Below are positions 23,864-34,094 of a DNA stretch of 64,000 nucleotides, piece after piece. This DNA is from Rugalucina vietnamica (lineage: Eukaryota > Mollusca > Bivalvia > Lucinida > Lucinidae), in NCBI GenBank assembly GCA_964017185.1, contig OZ024878.1, positions 4,216,151 to 4,280,150 of the forward strand, written 5' to 3'. A program made the translations under genes and the position numbers. The notes below the pieces were generated by a model. That model saw nothing but the letters and a program-made list of their open reading frames with translations, had not been told where the DNA came from and did not search any database. Position 1 is the stretch's first letter, and each line of letters opens with the position of its first letter.

Positions 23864-24613
23864 TCAGTTCAATGTCAATTTACTTAATGATTTCTTCAGC
23901 TCTTCTTCTGGATCAAGAACAATTTCGTCACAGTTCTTAGCATCATGAGTCTCTGATTTACAGATGAAGCAATATTTCCTCTTAGGAATCCTTCGTTTCG
24001 TCTTCTTTGGCTCAGCTGTCTTCTCTACTTTTCGCTGCTTGCTTGGAGTTGGCTCTGGCACATCTTCGTCACACATTCGCTTTCGTTTGTTTGTCTTTTC
24101 CACCACTGCAGTTGATTCAGTTGATGTTGAAATTTTCTCTGGTTTTGTCTCATCTTTCTGTGGACACTTTGAAGCCCAGTGATCAAACGAACCGCACTTG
24201 AAACATTGTCCATGTGCTGGTTTTCCATCTGGTTGTTCTCTAGCAAGCTTTAGTTTCAAACAGTCGCTGGCCCAGTGTGTTGTTTCTTTACAGTAGTAAC
24301 ATTGTCCAAAAGGTGGAACAAGTTTTCCTTGTGCCCTCAGCATATCTTCTAATGGCTTTAGCTGTTGAACTTCATCTGTAGTGAGAAGTTTCTTCAAAGA
24401 TATGAAGTGGTAGTAGATACTCTTAGTCTCACTGCTCATAGTTGAATCCATGTTTACTCTTTGACGATTTGAAGTAGAATGATTCTGTGAGTCTGTGTCA
24501 CCGACTTTATACCCTGGCGCAGCATGCGTAAAGGTACCTTTCATCAATGATCGATGTTGATAGTAGATACTCTTTGGGTCATTGAATTTTTCTTTTCTTG
24601 GATCTTGTGACAT
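23864..24613 (-). CDS. Gag-like protein with three CCHC zinc knuckles
   Basis: 249 aa. Three zinc knuckles of exact CX2CX4HX4C spacing lie at residues 105-118, 137-150 and 215-228, the first two each followed by HWAS after the histidine region. The N-terminus has a duplicated KSIYYxxxSLxK block (residues 14-25 and 64-75). Between knuckles 2 and 3 lies a basic region (TNKRKRM, SKQRKVEK, KKTKRRIPKRK) likely to be nuclear-localising and nucleic-acid binding. It ends KLTLN, the same five residues that end the neighbouring 128-aa protein. A TATAAAA box (24661-24667, - strand) lies about 50 nt upstream. An RNA or ssDNA chaperone role is inference; CCHC knuckles are typical of retroviral Gag, not of Polinton cores. 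Confidence 0.85.
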   Translation of the reverse strand: MSQDPRKEKFNDPKSIYYQHRSLMKGTFTHAAPGYKVGDTDSQNHSTSNRQRVNMDSTMSSETKSIYYHFISLKKLLTTDEVQQLKPLEDMLRAQGKLVPPFGQCYYCKETTHWASDCLKLKLAREQPDGKPAHGQCFKCGSFDHWASKCPQKDETKPEKISTSTESTAVVEKTNKRKRMCDEDVPEPTPSKQRKVEKTAEPKKTKRRIPKRKYCFICKSETHDAKNCDEIVLDPEEELKKSLSKLTLN

Positions 24614-24670
24614 GTTGCTTGTTCAGATTAGAAATGATAATGTGAGTCTGTTCTTCCAGTTTTTATACGT

Positions 24671-25057
24671 TCAGTTCAGTGTCAGTTTGTCGATTGCAGA
24701 AATGAGATCTTCATATTCCATATCTTCCTCCTCACAATCTCTTCGAATATCTGTCAGTATAGATTCTAGATGAGAAATCACGCCGTCGTTATTGGCAACG
24801 TGAGTTAGCCAGTGGAGATAAGTTATCGGACTGTCATCAATGAGTCTCCACATTTCATTTGCAATTTTTCTGCACCAATATTTGAAAGTACCAAATGTTT
24901 CCAATCTGTTCAACCACATATTGATACCTTCTCTTGTTTTCAAGAATTCGGCTTCAGTTGGTTCTAATGACAAAGTCTGTTGCAAAGCACACTTGTACAC
25001 GTCAAACTGTAAGATCTGATCCAAACATACGGGTAGACTCTTTGTAATGCTATTCAT
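24671..25057 (-). CDS. Polinton accessory protein ending KLTLN
   Basis: 128 aa, not recognised. Mostly helical by composition with an acidic C-terminal third (RRDCEEEDMEYEDL). The C-terminal KLTLN matches the zinc-knuckle protein next door, so the two may share a partner or derive partly from each other. Its ATG overlaps the stop of the upstream 234-aa gene by 4 nt (ATGA), suggesting translation from a bicistronic mRNA by reinitiation. Confidence 0.75.
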   Translation of the reverse strand: MNSITKSLPVCLDQILQFDVYKCALQQTLSLEPTEAEFLKTREGINMWLNRLETFGTFKYWCRKIANEMWRLIDDSPITYLHWLTHVANNDGVISHLESILTDIRRDCEEEDMEYEDLISAIDKLTLN

Positions 25058-25758
25058 GATGTATATCCGAGCAGGTATCTGGAATAACTTGTTGGATACT
25101 GCAAAGTAACTTGATTATCTGCTTGTGTCTCGAACAACTTCCAGTTTCCAAATGATACCATGTCTCCGTCTTCGTGCTTTATATTGTCTAACAGTCTCCA
25201 ATTCAAGCAAAGTTCACTCTCAGGTCTAATATGAAATGTTGATTTGGTTATTCCCAACATTCTTAAGAACAATAACTGTGTGCCACCTAATAATTTATGG
25301 ACATGATATCTATTCATTTCACGATTGAGTAACACATATCCATGGTACGTACTACCTCCCGCAGAAATGTATCCTGTCATGAAATGGTCCTTTAAGTCGT
25401 GATGAAGTAATGGTTCTATACCCAGATCACGATAAAATGGCCATGTTACTCGCCACAGTCTGGATGATGTCAGCGTAAATAACTTACGTTTATGTAAGTC
25501 ATAAATTGCCGTGTGGAACTTCGTTCTCATTTCATCGGTCAGGTTTGGCATTTGATCTATGTCCAATAACATTCGCACCAATTCTCTGTGATAAGCTTCC
25601 CGAGATCTTGTAGACAAAGCTCTCTGTAGTCTTGGGAAGTTGACTTTAAACCACGCCTCTTGTATGTTCCATTTGAATGCAAGTCCTTTTGCAGACGAAT
25701 ACATCAAGTAGCTGAAAATGTTTTCTTGGATTTCTGGTGGTATGTAGACTTGAGCCAT
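25054..25758 (-). CDS. Possible F-box-like accessory protein
   Basis: 234 aa. The N-terminus (IPPEIQENIFSYLMYSSA, residues 6-23) resembles the first helix of an F-box; the rest is not recognised. If it is an F-box protein it would recruit Skp1-Cullin ligase, a common host-manipulation strategy of large DNA viruses. It overlaps the next gene by 4 nt. I see no clear TATA box upstream. The gene call is firm; the function is weak. Confidence 0.78.
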   Translation of the reverse strand: MAQVYIPPEIQENIFSYLMYSSAKGLAFKWNIQEAWFKVNFPRLQRALSTRSREAYHRELVRMLLDIDQMPNLTDEMRTKFHTAIYDLHKRKLFTLTSSRLWRVTWPFYRDLGIEPLLHHDLKDHFMTGYISAGGSTYHGYVLLNREMNRYHVHKLLGGTQLLFLRMLGITKSTFHIRPESELCLNWRLLDNIKHEDGDMVSFGNWKLFETQADNQVTLQYPTSYSRYLLGYTS

Positions 25759-26743
25759 GATTCTACAAAATGAATAGTGGGAAATTAGCAGTAATAATAC
25801 TTATGCATACGTTTGCGCATGCGCAATACGTAATTAATTATTTTCAAAATAGGAACGTTACGAAATACTGAAACATGTGCAAAAAGAATTTCGAGAATCG
25901 ATCAAGTCATAATAAAGTTACTGTAGATTTTAATTTCTAAATTTTACTTTTCTATTTCGCGCATGCGCAGTGGCGCGAAATTTAATTTTGAAATTTAACG
26001 TATTTGAGATATCCTACCATATGCAAAAAGAATTATGTAAATCGGATAAGTAGTTTAAAAGTTAGGTTTTTTAAAAGCTAATACTTGTTATTTTCAGTTA
26101 CAACACAGTTGTTTCCCTTGTAAACGTTATATGTAAATATTAACTTTAGTATCTTAATAGCTTTACCATTTGACTTTGTATCAACATGAAATTTTTTGTA
26201 ACATGTTTTAAACTTATTGTCATAATTATTTTTATGTAAATTATCATAGTAGTTGACTTACTTTCATAGAAAAAAATATGTTTAACTTGTCCATGCAAAT
26301 ACTCAAACCCAATTTTACTACACAGGACAAAGTGATCCCTATATATAGTTTTTCACAACTTCTCAAAATTAGCTCAGCTCAGAGTTACCAGTTATTTGGA
26401 AGGTTATACCGCTTCAGCCCGTAGATATGAAGATATTGAACAAGCATTTAGAGGTAGGGGTGTGGAATGATATATCAGGCCACATCTAAGGGCGCTAGCT
26501 TGGCTAGAGAATTGTAATAGGCCCCGCCTCAGAAACAGTCCGGTGCATGGTTCACATTCGGGTGTTTCACTTGCAGTGGATATCTTCATCTCGCCAGGGA
26601 TTCTGAAGTGCAGGGTAATCCCAATATGATAGCTGGGGATTTGTGGTAGACCAACAAGGTCGATCAGTTGTGAGACTGGCCATATTTCTTGCTGTCAGGC
26701 GAGACAACATTTGACTAAAAATTTGTCATGTCGCGTCCCTAGG
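25759..26743. other. Non-coding spacer between left and right gene blocks
   Basis: About 1 kb with no credible gene, between divergently transcribed blocks. It contains two copies of the palindrome GCGCATGCGC (about 25815 and 25961). Likely regulatory by position. Confidence 0.55.
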
Positions 26744-26750
26744 TATATAA
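26744..26750 (+). promoter_or_regulatory. TATA box of polymerase gene
   Basis: TATATAA, 57 nt before the ATG at 26807. The AGGTCAATCC motif of the left-end genes is absent. Confidence 0.6.
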
Positions 26751-26806
26751 GCTGAGACAATCTGATATTCTGAATTCATTCATTGAATAAACTTCGAAGA
26801 GTCAAC

Positions 26807-27440
26807 ATGGCAAATAAACGAAGACTGGTAGATTATTCTGATAGTGAGGAGAGTGAAGACGAGATGATGAGGCCACCACACGGCAAAAGGCAGAAAGTAT
26901 CTGATGACAATTATTTTGATATCAAGCTGAAGAGAGAGACTGAATCGAGATTGTTCAGATCTAAAGCCAAAATTTACGAAGTGGATGTAAAGAAATTTCC
27001 AGAAGATGTGTCACCGCTAGAGTTTGTTCCAAAGCTGTTTGATGACTTGGTGGAAGCTATCAAGATACAGTGTAAAGTGGCGGGCGATGACAAAATCCGT
27101 ATGACTGTCAACCATCCAGGCCTGAAGTTGGGAGTATTTGTGACATGGCGTGATGTGTCCTCGTTGACTGGAGAAATCATCCTACAAGAAATTGAGAAAG
27201 TGATGCAATCCAATGACAATTTCAAGATCAACGATGGACAGATGAGAATTGACGTGACAACGTGTAGTCTCCCTACTGGTGCTGGAAGGAGAAAACCACT
27301 TCACCATGGACTGTATTTCGAGTCAGAGACCATGAGACAGAATAAACGAAGTATTGTCCAGATCAACAATACAGATGATGTCATGTGTATGGCTAGAGCT
27401 GTGGTGGTGGGGAAATGTAATGCTGACAAAGATGATTCAG
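26807..27440 (+). CDS. Protein-primed DNA polymerase B, exon 1
   Basis: Codes for residues 1-211 of the element's polymerase, starting MANKRRLVDYSDSEESEDEM with an acidic, NLS-like head (HGKRQK). The segment around SIVQINNTDDVMCMARAVVV is typical of the N-terminal part of Polinton polymerases. The frame runs into TAG at 27443, but a donor CAG/GTTAGA at 27440/27441 joins in phase to the acceptor at 27606, giving one uninterrupted protein of 1312 aa. An independent 212-aa protein is the alternative. Confidence 0.85.
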
Positions 27441-27606
27441 GTTAGAATCTTGTAAAAAACTACTTTAAACTTTTTTACATGTTTATATGTTTGCATCTTA
27501 TGTAGGTTTTCAAAAGTTTTGAGTAACTGAGACCTATTGAAAAATATCCAAACATATGTTTCCTTAGTACTTGATTGTTTAGTTCTTTTCCAATTTCCAT
27601 TTTCAG
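27441..27606 (+). other. Spliceosomal intron in polymerase gene
   Basis: 166 bp, GTTAGA...TTTTCAG, AT-rich with a pyrimidine tract. Joining G at 27440 to AT at 27607 restores a GAT codon and keeps the downstream frame. Confidence 0.8.
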
Positions 27607-30600
27607 ATACTTGGAAGAAAACCATGAAATATATCTCGGACTCCAGAAAACCAATGCAGACTCGGGAAGCAAAGAAGTTACTGGACCAAGCTAAGATTCC
27701 TCACGACAAAGTCTGTGGCATTGAGGAATACAAGAAGATCCAAGATGTTCTGTATCCAGATTACCTGATCAAAGTCCATTCACAACATCCTAAGGATGGA
27801 CTGATCTTTCCACTACAATTCAAGAAAAAACCAGAGACAAAAGTCATTCATCTGTACTGGAATGGAGACAAACACTACGATACCGTAACCAAGGTGACGG
27901 GACTGATGGGGTGTTCATACTACTGCGAGTATTGTGATGTCGGCTACACCAACAGAGGAGATCACCGATGCAATGATGGATGTGATGGTTGCTATAGTGA
28001 CATTCCATGTATACCTGGACAGAAAGTCAAATGTGTAGATTGTAAGAGAACTTTTAAGAGTCAAAGTTGTTTTGATAATCATAAGGCAATTAAGGGTAAT
28101 CAGAAGAAATCTATTTGTCAACTTGTATACAATTGTGAAAAGTGTTCAGGTCGTATCATTGGTCGTAAAAAGAATCATGTATGTCCTGGCAATAGAAAGT
28201 GTAAGATCTGTAAGGAAATTGTAGGTCCAAATCATCAATGCTACATTCAGAAGTATGTATCTAAGAAAAATGTATCTAAGGCAGCAGATTCAGATGCCGA
28301 GGAAAGCGAAGATGAAGAGAAAACAACTACTGGTCCGAAATTCGTCTTCTTCGATTTCGAGTCATCTCAAGAAACTGGAGAACATCAAGTCAACTTTTGC
28401 GTGGCACAAAGAGCTTGTGATTACTGCATAGATCTACCCAGCGATGAATACTGTCCAGGTTGCAGCACGTTACCAGGGGGACGAGAAGTTATCTTTGAGG
28501 GAACAGATACACTATCTAGATTCTGTGCGTGGATACTGGGAGACGATAACAAAGGAGTGACATGCATAGCTCATAACTTTGGTGGATACGATGGACAGTT
28601 CATCTTGAGACATATCTTGGAAAATGGGACAATGAAACCTGATGTGATCATGAATGGAAATACGATCATGAGAATGAGAATAGGCAAAGTGACATTCCTG
28701 GACTCGTACTTGTTCCTGCACATGAGACTTGCAAATTTCCCAAAGACATTTGGATTGAAAGAAATGAAGAAAGGCTACTTTCCTCATCTTGCCAATACAC
28801 AAGCCAATCAGGACTATGTAGGACCTTACTTTCCTGCAGAGATGTACATGCCCGGACAGATGTCAGAAAAGGATAGGACCGAGTTTTACAAATGGTACAA
28901 CGAAAAGGTAGAGTCTGGAACGATCTTTGACTTTAGACGAGAGATGGAAGAATATTGTCGGAGTGATGTGGATATCTTGAGACGTGGATGCGCTAGCTTC
29001 AGGAAGATCTTGAAAGATATCAGTGGTTTAGATCCTTTGATGGAATCCTGTACGATTGCCCAAGCCTGTTCCAAAGTCTGGAGAAAGAACTATATGCCAG
29101 AAAACTGTGTGGCCATCATTCCTCCAGAAGGGTATCCAAACCAGAAAAACTACTCGATCAAAGCGGTGAGATGGATTCAAAGTATAGCAAAGGAACAAGG
29201 TATAGAGATACAGCATGCATTGAATGGAGGAGAAGCTAGGATTTGTGGACACTGCGTGGATGGTTATCACAGAGAATCTAGAACTATCTACGAGTTCCAT
29301 GGATGTTATTGGCATGGTTGTCCAACACATTTTCCAGATAGAGAGACGATTCACAAACAAAGCTGTCAGACGATGGGACAACTGTATACTAACACCAACT
29401 ACCTGATGCAAAAATTCAAAGACAATGGATACCTCGTGATCGAGATGTGGGAATGTGAATATGACAAAAGGTACAAAGAGGATGAAGAATTCAGAAAGAC
29501 TGTAGACTCTCACTTTACCAACTTAGAACCATTGAGACCAAGAGATGCTTTGTTTGGTGGGCGGACCAATTCAACAAAACTCTACCATGAAATCGACGAG
29601 ACGTCACAGGATGAAATCAAGTACATTGATGTTTGTTCCCTGTATCCAACCGTATGCAAGTATGGACTGTTTCCCTTGGGTCATCCAACCATCCTATCTC
29701 AAGAAAATGTGGACAAAGACAATATTGAGCAATATGAAGGACTGATCAAATGTAAGGTATTGCCTCCTAGAGACTTGTTTCATCCCGTACTTCCTTACAA
29801 ATGTAACAATAAACTCATGTTTCCCTTGTGCAGAACTTGTGCAGAAAGATGTGATCCCTCACAAAAGTGTACACATTCAGAAGACGATGAAAGGGCACTA
29901 GTAGGAACTTGGGTTAGCATTGAGTTAAAGGCTGCATTAGAAAAAGGATATGAATTACTGGACGTATATGAAGTGTGGCATTTCCCGGAGACGACACAGT
30001 ATGACAAGAAAACTGGCGAGGGTGGTATCTTCACGAAGTACATCGATGTCTTCTTGAAAGTCAAGCAAGAATCAAGTGGCTATCCCGAATGGTGCAAGAC
30101 CGAAGCTGACAAGAAAAAATTCATACGTGATTACTTTGAAGCAGAAGGAATCTCATTAGAAGAAATAGAGAAAAATCCCGGACTGAGAGCTATAGCCAAG
30201 ATTATGTTGAACAGTTTGTGGGGTAAGCTGGCTCAGCGTGAAAAAATGACAAAGACTGAATACATATCTGACCCAGCCAAATATTTTGAACTGATAACAA
30301 ATCCATCTAAGATCGTGAAGAATGTAGACATATACGGAGAAAGATTTGTACATGTGAACTGGGAAGAAACAGACAATCTTGTTGAACCTCACACTTGTAG
30401 CAATGTGGTTGTAGGTGCATTTGTGACGGCACAAGCCAGGTTGAGATTGTACGATAAGTTAGATAAACTGGGATCAAGAGTATTGTACTTTGACGCGGAC
30501 TCAATCATCTACGTTCACGAACCAGATGAATGGAATCCAGAAATTGGAGATCGTCTTGGTGAATGGACTGATGAAGTACCAGATGCAAGAATTGTGAAAT

Positions 30601-30911
30601 TTGTTGGTATGGGACCTAAGAACTATGGGTATGAGTATGTGGAGAAAGATGGACAAAGAAAATCTACATGTAAAGTGAAAGGATTGACACTGGACTATAA
30701 CACTTCTCAGCTGATACATTTCCATCAGATGTTGGAATGGTCAAAGTCTGAAAGTAGGAACTTTTCAGTAACTGCCAAATACAATAGAATCAAAAAGCAC
30801 AGTGATAGGAAAGTGACAACTGAGGAACAAACAAAGACTTACAAATTCACATACAATAAACGCATGGTTCTAGTTAAAGGATACACGGTACCCTATGGAT
30901 ATGATTTGTAA
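27607..30911 (+). CDS. Protein-primed DNA polymerase B, exon 2
   Basis: Replicates the linear element. Numbering is for the spliced protein. A cysteine/histidine-rich region (about 305-425) precedes the 3'-5' exonuclease motifs FDFES (461), HNFGGYD (534) and YCRSD (661). Polymerase motif A is DVCSLYP (886), B is KIMLNSLWGK (1076) and C is YFDADS (Asp at 1174). The gene ends VPYGYDL. Motif C has Ala where most family B enzymes have Thr (DTDS); both catalytic aspartates are kept. Followed by the packaging ATPase. Confidence 0.95.
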
Positions 30912-31198
30912 AGAGACTGAACAAATATGAACTGAACAAAAGTTGAACAGAATGATACGACTTGAACACAGAAAGTATACAAGTTGACAAAAAGGTTTTT
31001 TGTCGAAACTTTTTTTGCAAATGTTAAATAATGTTTCACAAAGTTTTTTCTACAAAAGTTTTTGCAATTGTTTGATGTTAATTTAAAAAAAATATTGTTA
31101 GGTGACAAGTTGTAAATTTTTTTAGCCAAACTTTTTCTAGGCTACAAGTTGTCAATTTTTTTTGCACACATTTGTTTTGTCTTGCAATTAAAAAAACA
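30912..31198. other. AT-rich intergenic spacer
   Basis: Rich in T runs and repeated AACTTGTTGACAA-like words. No gene seen; 3' UTR and promoter region by position. Confidence 0.5.
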
Positions 31199-31205
31199 TA
31201 TAAAA
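31199..31205 (+). promoter_or_regulatory. TATA box of packaging ATPase
   Basis: TATAAAA, 57 nt before the ATG at 31262; the same distance as for the polymerase gene. Confidence 0.6.
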
Positions 31206-31261
31206 ACACATGTCTTTCTTGTTCTTTCATCAGTTTGTTACACAGTTAAACAGTTAAGGTC

Positions 31262-31951
31262 ATGTCGACTATACAAGTTTTACAACAAGATATTGGTAGT
31301 TTGTTCTTCAAACATACTGCCAATATCTTTATATCTGGTCCTAGTGGTTCTGGAAAAACGGAATTTGTTAAGAAAATGATTGAATACAAAGAAGATTTGT
31401 TTGACATTCATCCACAACAAATTGTGTGGTGTTACAAAGAATGGCAATCTGCCTACAATATCCTGCAAGAACGTGAAGGATCAAACATAAAATTCATTCT
31501 CGGCATCCCAGATGACGAGGATGACATCGTCACTGATGTCAGTGTACCACACTTAGTCATCTTTGACGATATGTTGGGAGACAAAGATGAAGAAAAAATT
31601 AAGTTATGGTTTACGAGAAAAGGACATCACAGAAATGCGAGTTTGGTCTACATCACACAAAACTTATTTCAACAAAGCAAATCATCCCGCACGATAAGTT
31701 TGAACGCTCATTATCTGGTTTTGTTCCAAAGTCCAAGGGACAAAATGCAGATCAAAGTTCTTTCCAATCAACTGCAAACACCACATATGATTCCTGCCTT
31801 TAACGATGCAACATCAAAACCTCATGGTTACTTACTGGTCGATTTGAAACCAACCACACCAAATTACTTGAGATTGAGAACAAATATTTTTCAACATTGG
31901 TTTACAAAATCAGATCAATCGGGACCAGTGGTTTATTTTCCAAGCGTATAA
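31262..31951 (+). CDS. FtsK/HerA-type DNA-packaging ATPase
   Basis: 229 aa. Walker A GPSGSGKT at residues 26-33, Walker B VIFDDM at 99-104, and an ITQNLFQQ segment typical of A32-like packaging ATPases. It pumps genomic DNA into preformed capsids. Full length for the family. Its stop codon lies inside the TATA box of the next gene. Confidence 0.95.
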   Translation: MSTIQVLQQDIGSLFFKHTANIFISGPSGSGKTEFVKKMIEYKEDLFDIHPQQIVWCYKEWQSAYNILQEREGSNIKFILGIPDDEDDIVTDVSVPHLVIFDDMLGDKDEEKIKLWFTRKGHHRNASLVYITQNLFQQSKSSRTISLNAHYLVLFQSPRDKMQIKVLSNQLQTPHMIPAFNDATSKPHGYLLVDLKPTTPNYLRLRTNIFQHWFTKSDQSGPVVYFPSV

Positions 31952-31954
31952 AAG
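31947..31954 (+). promoter_or_regulatory. TATA box overlapping ATPase stop codon
   Basis: TATAAAAG; the TAA at 31949-31951 is the ATPase stop. It lies 44 nt before the ATG at 31991. Confidence 0.7.
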
Positions 31955-31990
31955 GGTGTGTTTGGTTTGACATTGATCAGTTTAGTCATC

Positions 31991-32788
31991 ATGGCTGTAG
32001 GAAAAACATCTGCTAACTTGATTCGTGTACTTTACAATTTGAGCAAGGAACACGATGCTCAGAAACGAAAAACTTTGCTTAATGCAGGTTTAGCTGAAAT
32101 GATCAAATGGTTTTCATTAGCAGCTCGTAAAATCATAGAGGGAAAAATGAAATTGCCTAAACAAACTAAAAACTTCATGGATAGACATAAAGATGATGTT
32201 AGAAAATTAGCAAGTGCAATGACAGATCCAGAAGTCAAACGTAGTATCATTCTAAAACCAGGCGGTGGTGGTTTCTTTGGTGGTGTAATTATCAGAAGTT
32301 TGATTCGATGGGATGGTACTAAACTCTTGAGACGTAAAAGATCAACTCCCAAGAAATCTAAAACTAAAAAAAGACCTGCCAAAAAATCCAAAAATCGCAT
32401 CAATGATAAATTTGTTACCAAAAGAAGAAATAAAAAAAGTAAATCTGTAAGTCCTAATTCACCAGCAGTAGGTACAAGTTGGCAAAATCTAGGAATGTCT
32501 TCACCTGATGCCAATGCAAGACGAATGTCTTTGTCAATTGCAAGATTTTCACCACTTAGAACTTCACCAAAACCAATTGTTTCACCTCTGAATTCAAAAC
32601 AACGTTACATCATGCAAAACAGTCCTACATTTCAGAAACGACACGGAACTATTCCATACATGCACTTGTTAGATCCAAAAGAGTTTGTCATGAATGATCA
32701 AACTGCATTTCCTTCTGATGTTGAAAGAATAAAAAGAGCAAAACAAGAACTTGTAAGAAGAGCTGCTAAGAAACGACTTTTGTTTTGA
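31991..32788 (+). CDS. Basic virion protein with Gly-rich hydrophobic segment
   Basis: 265 aa from the first ATG after the TATA box. The N-terminal ~85 residues are helical. They are followed by a Gly-rich hydrophobic segment (KPGGGGFFGGVIIRSLI, about 93-110) and a long Lys/Arg/Ser region (TPKKSKTKKRPAKKSKNR) suited to binding DNA. The combination resembles adenovirus-like core or minor virion proteins processed by adenain, but no homology is firm. Confidence 0.85.
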   Translation: MAVGKTSANLIRVLYNLSKEHDAQKRKTLLNAGLAEMIKWFSLAARKIIEGKMKLPKQTKNFMDRHKDDVRKLASAMTDPEVKRSIILKPGGGGFFGGVIIRSLIRWDGTKLLRRKRSTPKKSKTKKRPAKKSKNRINDKFVTKRRNKKSKSVSPNSPAVGTSWQNLGMSSPDANARRMSLSIARFSPLRTSPKPIVSPLNSKQRYIMQNSPTFQKRHGTIPYMHLLDPKEFVMNDQTAFPSDVERIKRAKQELVRRAAKKRLLF

Positions 32789-32797
32789 AAAAAAAAC

Positions 32798-32805
32798 TAT
32801 AAAAG
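32798..32805 (+). promoter_or_regulatory. TATA box before the 134-aa gene
   Basis: TATAAAAG 10 nt after the preceding stop and 47 nt before the ATG at 32852. Confidence 0.65.
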
Positions 32806-32851
32806 CTCAATGTTAGCTAAATTTTGACACAGTTTGCAAAATTGCATCAGC

Positions 32852-33256
32852 ATGGCAGCTACTAAAACAAAGCGTCGTACTAGAAAAATATTAAAGAAAA
32901 AAAGTTTAATCAAATCGTATGGTTCTTTTCTTGAAGGACTGACTCATTTACCACCTAGATGTCGTCAAAAAATGATCAATGATTCACCTAAAGAAGTCAT
33001 CGACTCAGTCGGTGAATGTTGCCTGAACATTATAAAAGGCAATGTCCGTTTGACAAAAGCTCAAAAACAAAAATTGCAAGCTCGACAACGTCACATACGT
33101 TTACTGAGTTCAAAGCAAGTGTCTGTGCCAGATAAAAAGAAAATTATCAATCAGAAAGGAGGTGCATTGCTCGGTTTATTACTAAAACCTTTGCTGGCTC
33201 CCATTGTTGGTTCAGTACTTGGAAGTCTCCTCAATCCTCATCATGGAAGGGCGTAA
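32852..33256 (+). CDS. Small basic protein with GG-hydrophobic tail (pX/pVI-like)
   Basis: 134 aa. A very basic N-terminus (TKTKRRTRKILKKKS) and a C-terminal QKGGALLGLLLKPLLAP segment: a Gly-Gly site followed by a hydrophobic or amphipathic helix. Small Polinton proteins of this layout are thought to be processed virion proteins comparable to adenovirus pX/pVI; the match is by layout only. The next ATG lies 2 nt after its stop. Confidence 0.82.
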   Translation: MAATKTKRRTRKILKKKSLIKSYGSFLEGLTHLPPRCRQKMINDSPKEVIDSVGECCLNIIKGNVRLTKAQKQKLQARQRHIRLLSSKQVSVPDKKKIINQKGGALLGLLLKPLLAPIVGSVLGSLLNPHHGRA

Positions 33257-33257
33257 A

Positions 33258-34094
33258 ATGGCCATTGTTCCATTTAAACTTTGGGAAGACATGAAACGCT
33301 GGAAAGAAGAACAAATTCAAAAACCTAGATTACCACCTAATCCAAATGTGTCTGCCACAGCAAGTCTTCAGAGAGACTTATCTTCGGTCATGGCTGACGA
33401 AGACATGTCCGAAGCTGAAAAAGCTCAATTATTTGGTGAAACTTTACACAAATTTCAATCGGCTCACAAAAAAGCTTTGCAAGATCAATCTTTAAAATTA
33501 CCAAGTGTAACATCCAGTTCCTCTAGAATGAACCAACTTGTATTAGATAGTGTACCTAGCACGATGAAACGAAAAGCACAACTTTTACTTAACATTTTAA
33601 AAGATAATCCAAACATGACTTGGGATGATGATGGTACCGTAAAACTTTATGGTAAAGCTATTGAAGGATCTAATATCATTGACTTGGTCAATGATGTTTT
33701 AAGACATAGAAAAGGCAGTGAACCCACGGGATGGCAACCGTTTGCTGAAGGGTTAAGAGAAATGAATATTCCTCAAGATGTAATTGGAAATAGGGAAAGG
33801 TGGGAGTGGATGCATCGGGGCGTATCTTCTTCTCCTAGAACTCCAGATGACAATTATGTCACACCAGCCCAAAAACGTGTTTCGACAGCACGTAAACGTG
33901 CAAGTCGTATTCCCGTTTCTAAAACACAGAAAACAACTAAAAGAAAAGTCAAATCAGAATTTACACCGTCCGAGCTAGCAAAAATTAAAAAGCAGTTGTA
34001 TTCTCCTTTGTCTGCCACAAAAAGTTATATAAAAGAAGAAATGTCTACGCCAAAGTTCCAACCCAAACAGTGGCTCACTTACGATGATCAATAA
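33258..34094 (+). CDS. Conserved-type Polinton protein, function unknown
   Basis: 278 aa starting MAIVPFKLWEDMKRWKEEQ. This start is preferred over the in-frame ATG at 33243 because it avoids overlap with the upstream gene and gives a start I associate with Polinton proteins. A helical N-terminal half is followed by a basic stretch (STARKRASRIPVSK, TTKRKVKSE). The stop overlaps the integrase ATG by one base (TAATG). Function not known to me. Confidence 0.8.
   Translation: MAIVPFKLWEDMKRWKEEQIQKPRLPPNPNVSATASLQRDLSSVMADEDMSEAEKAQLFGETLHKFQSAHKKALQDQSLKLPSVTSSSSRMNQLVLDSVPSTMKRKAQLLLNILKDNPNMTWDDDGTVKLYGKAIEGSNIIDLVNDVLRHRKGSEPTGWQPFAEGLREMNIPQDVIGNRERWEWMHRGVSSSPRTPDDNYVTPAQKRVSTARKRASRIPVSKTQKTTKRKVKSEFTPSELAKIKKQLYSPLSATKSYIKEEMSTPKFQPKQWLTYDDQ

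Noticed and set aside
27537-27606. Upstream extension of the polymerase frame from a TTG codon
   Set aside because: The extension is the intron: hydrophobic nonsense ending in a polypyrimidine tract and CAG, and the splice join restores the family's N-terminal domain.
31958-31990. GTG-initiated extension of the 265-aa protein
   Set aside because: GTG starts are not expected in a eukaryotic nuclear gene; the ATG at 31991 sits the right distance from the TATA box.
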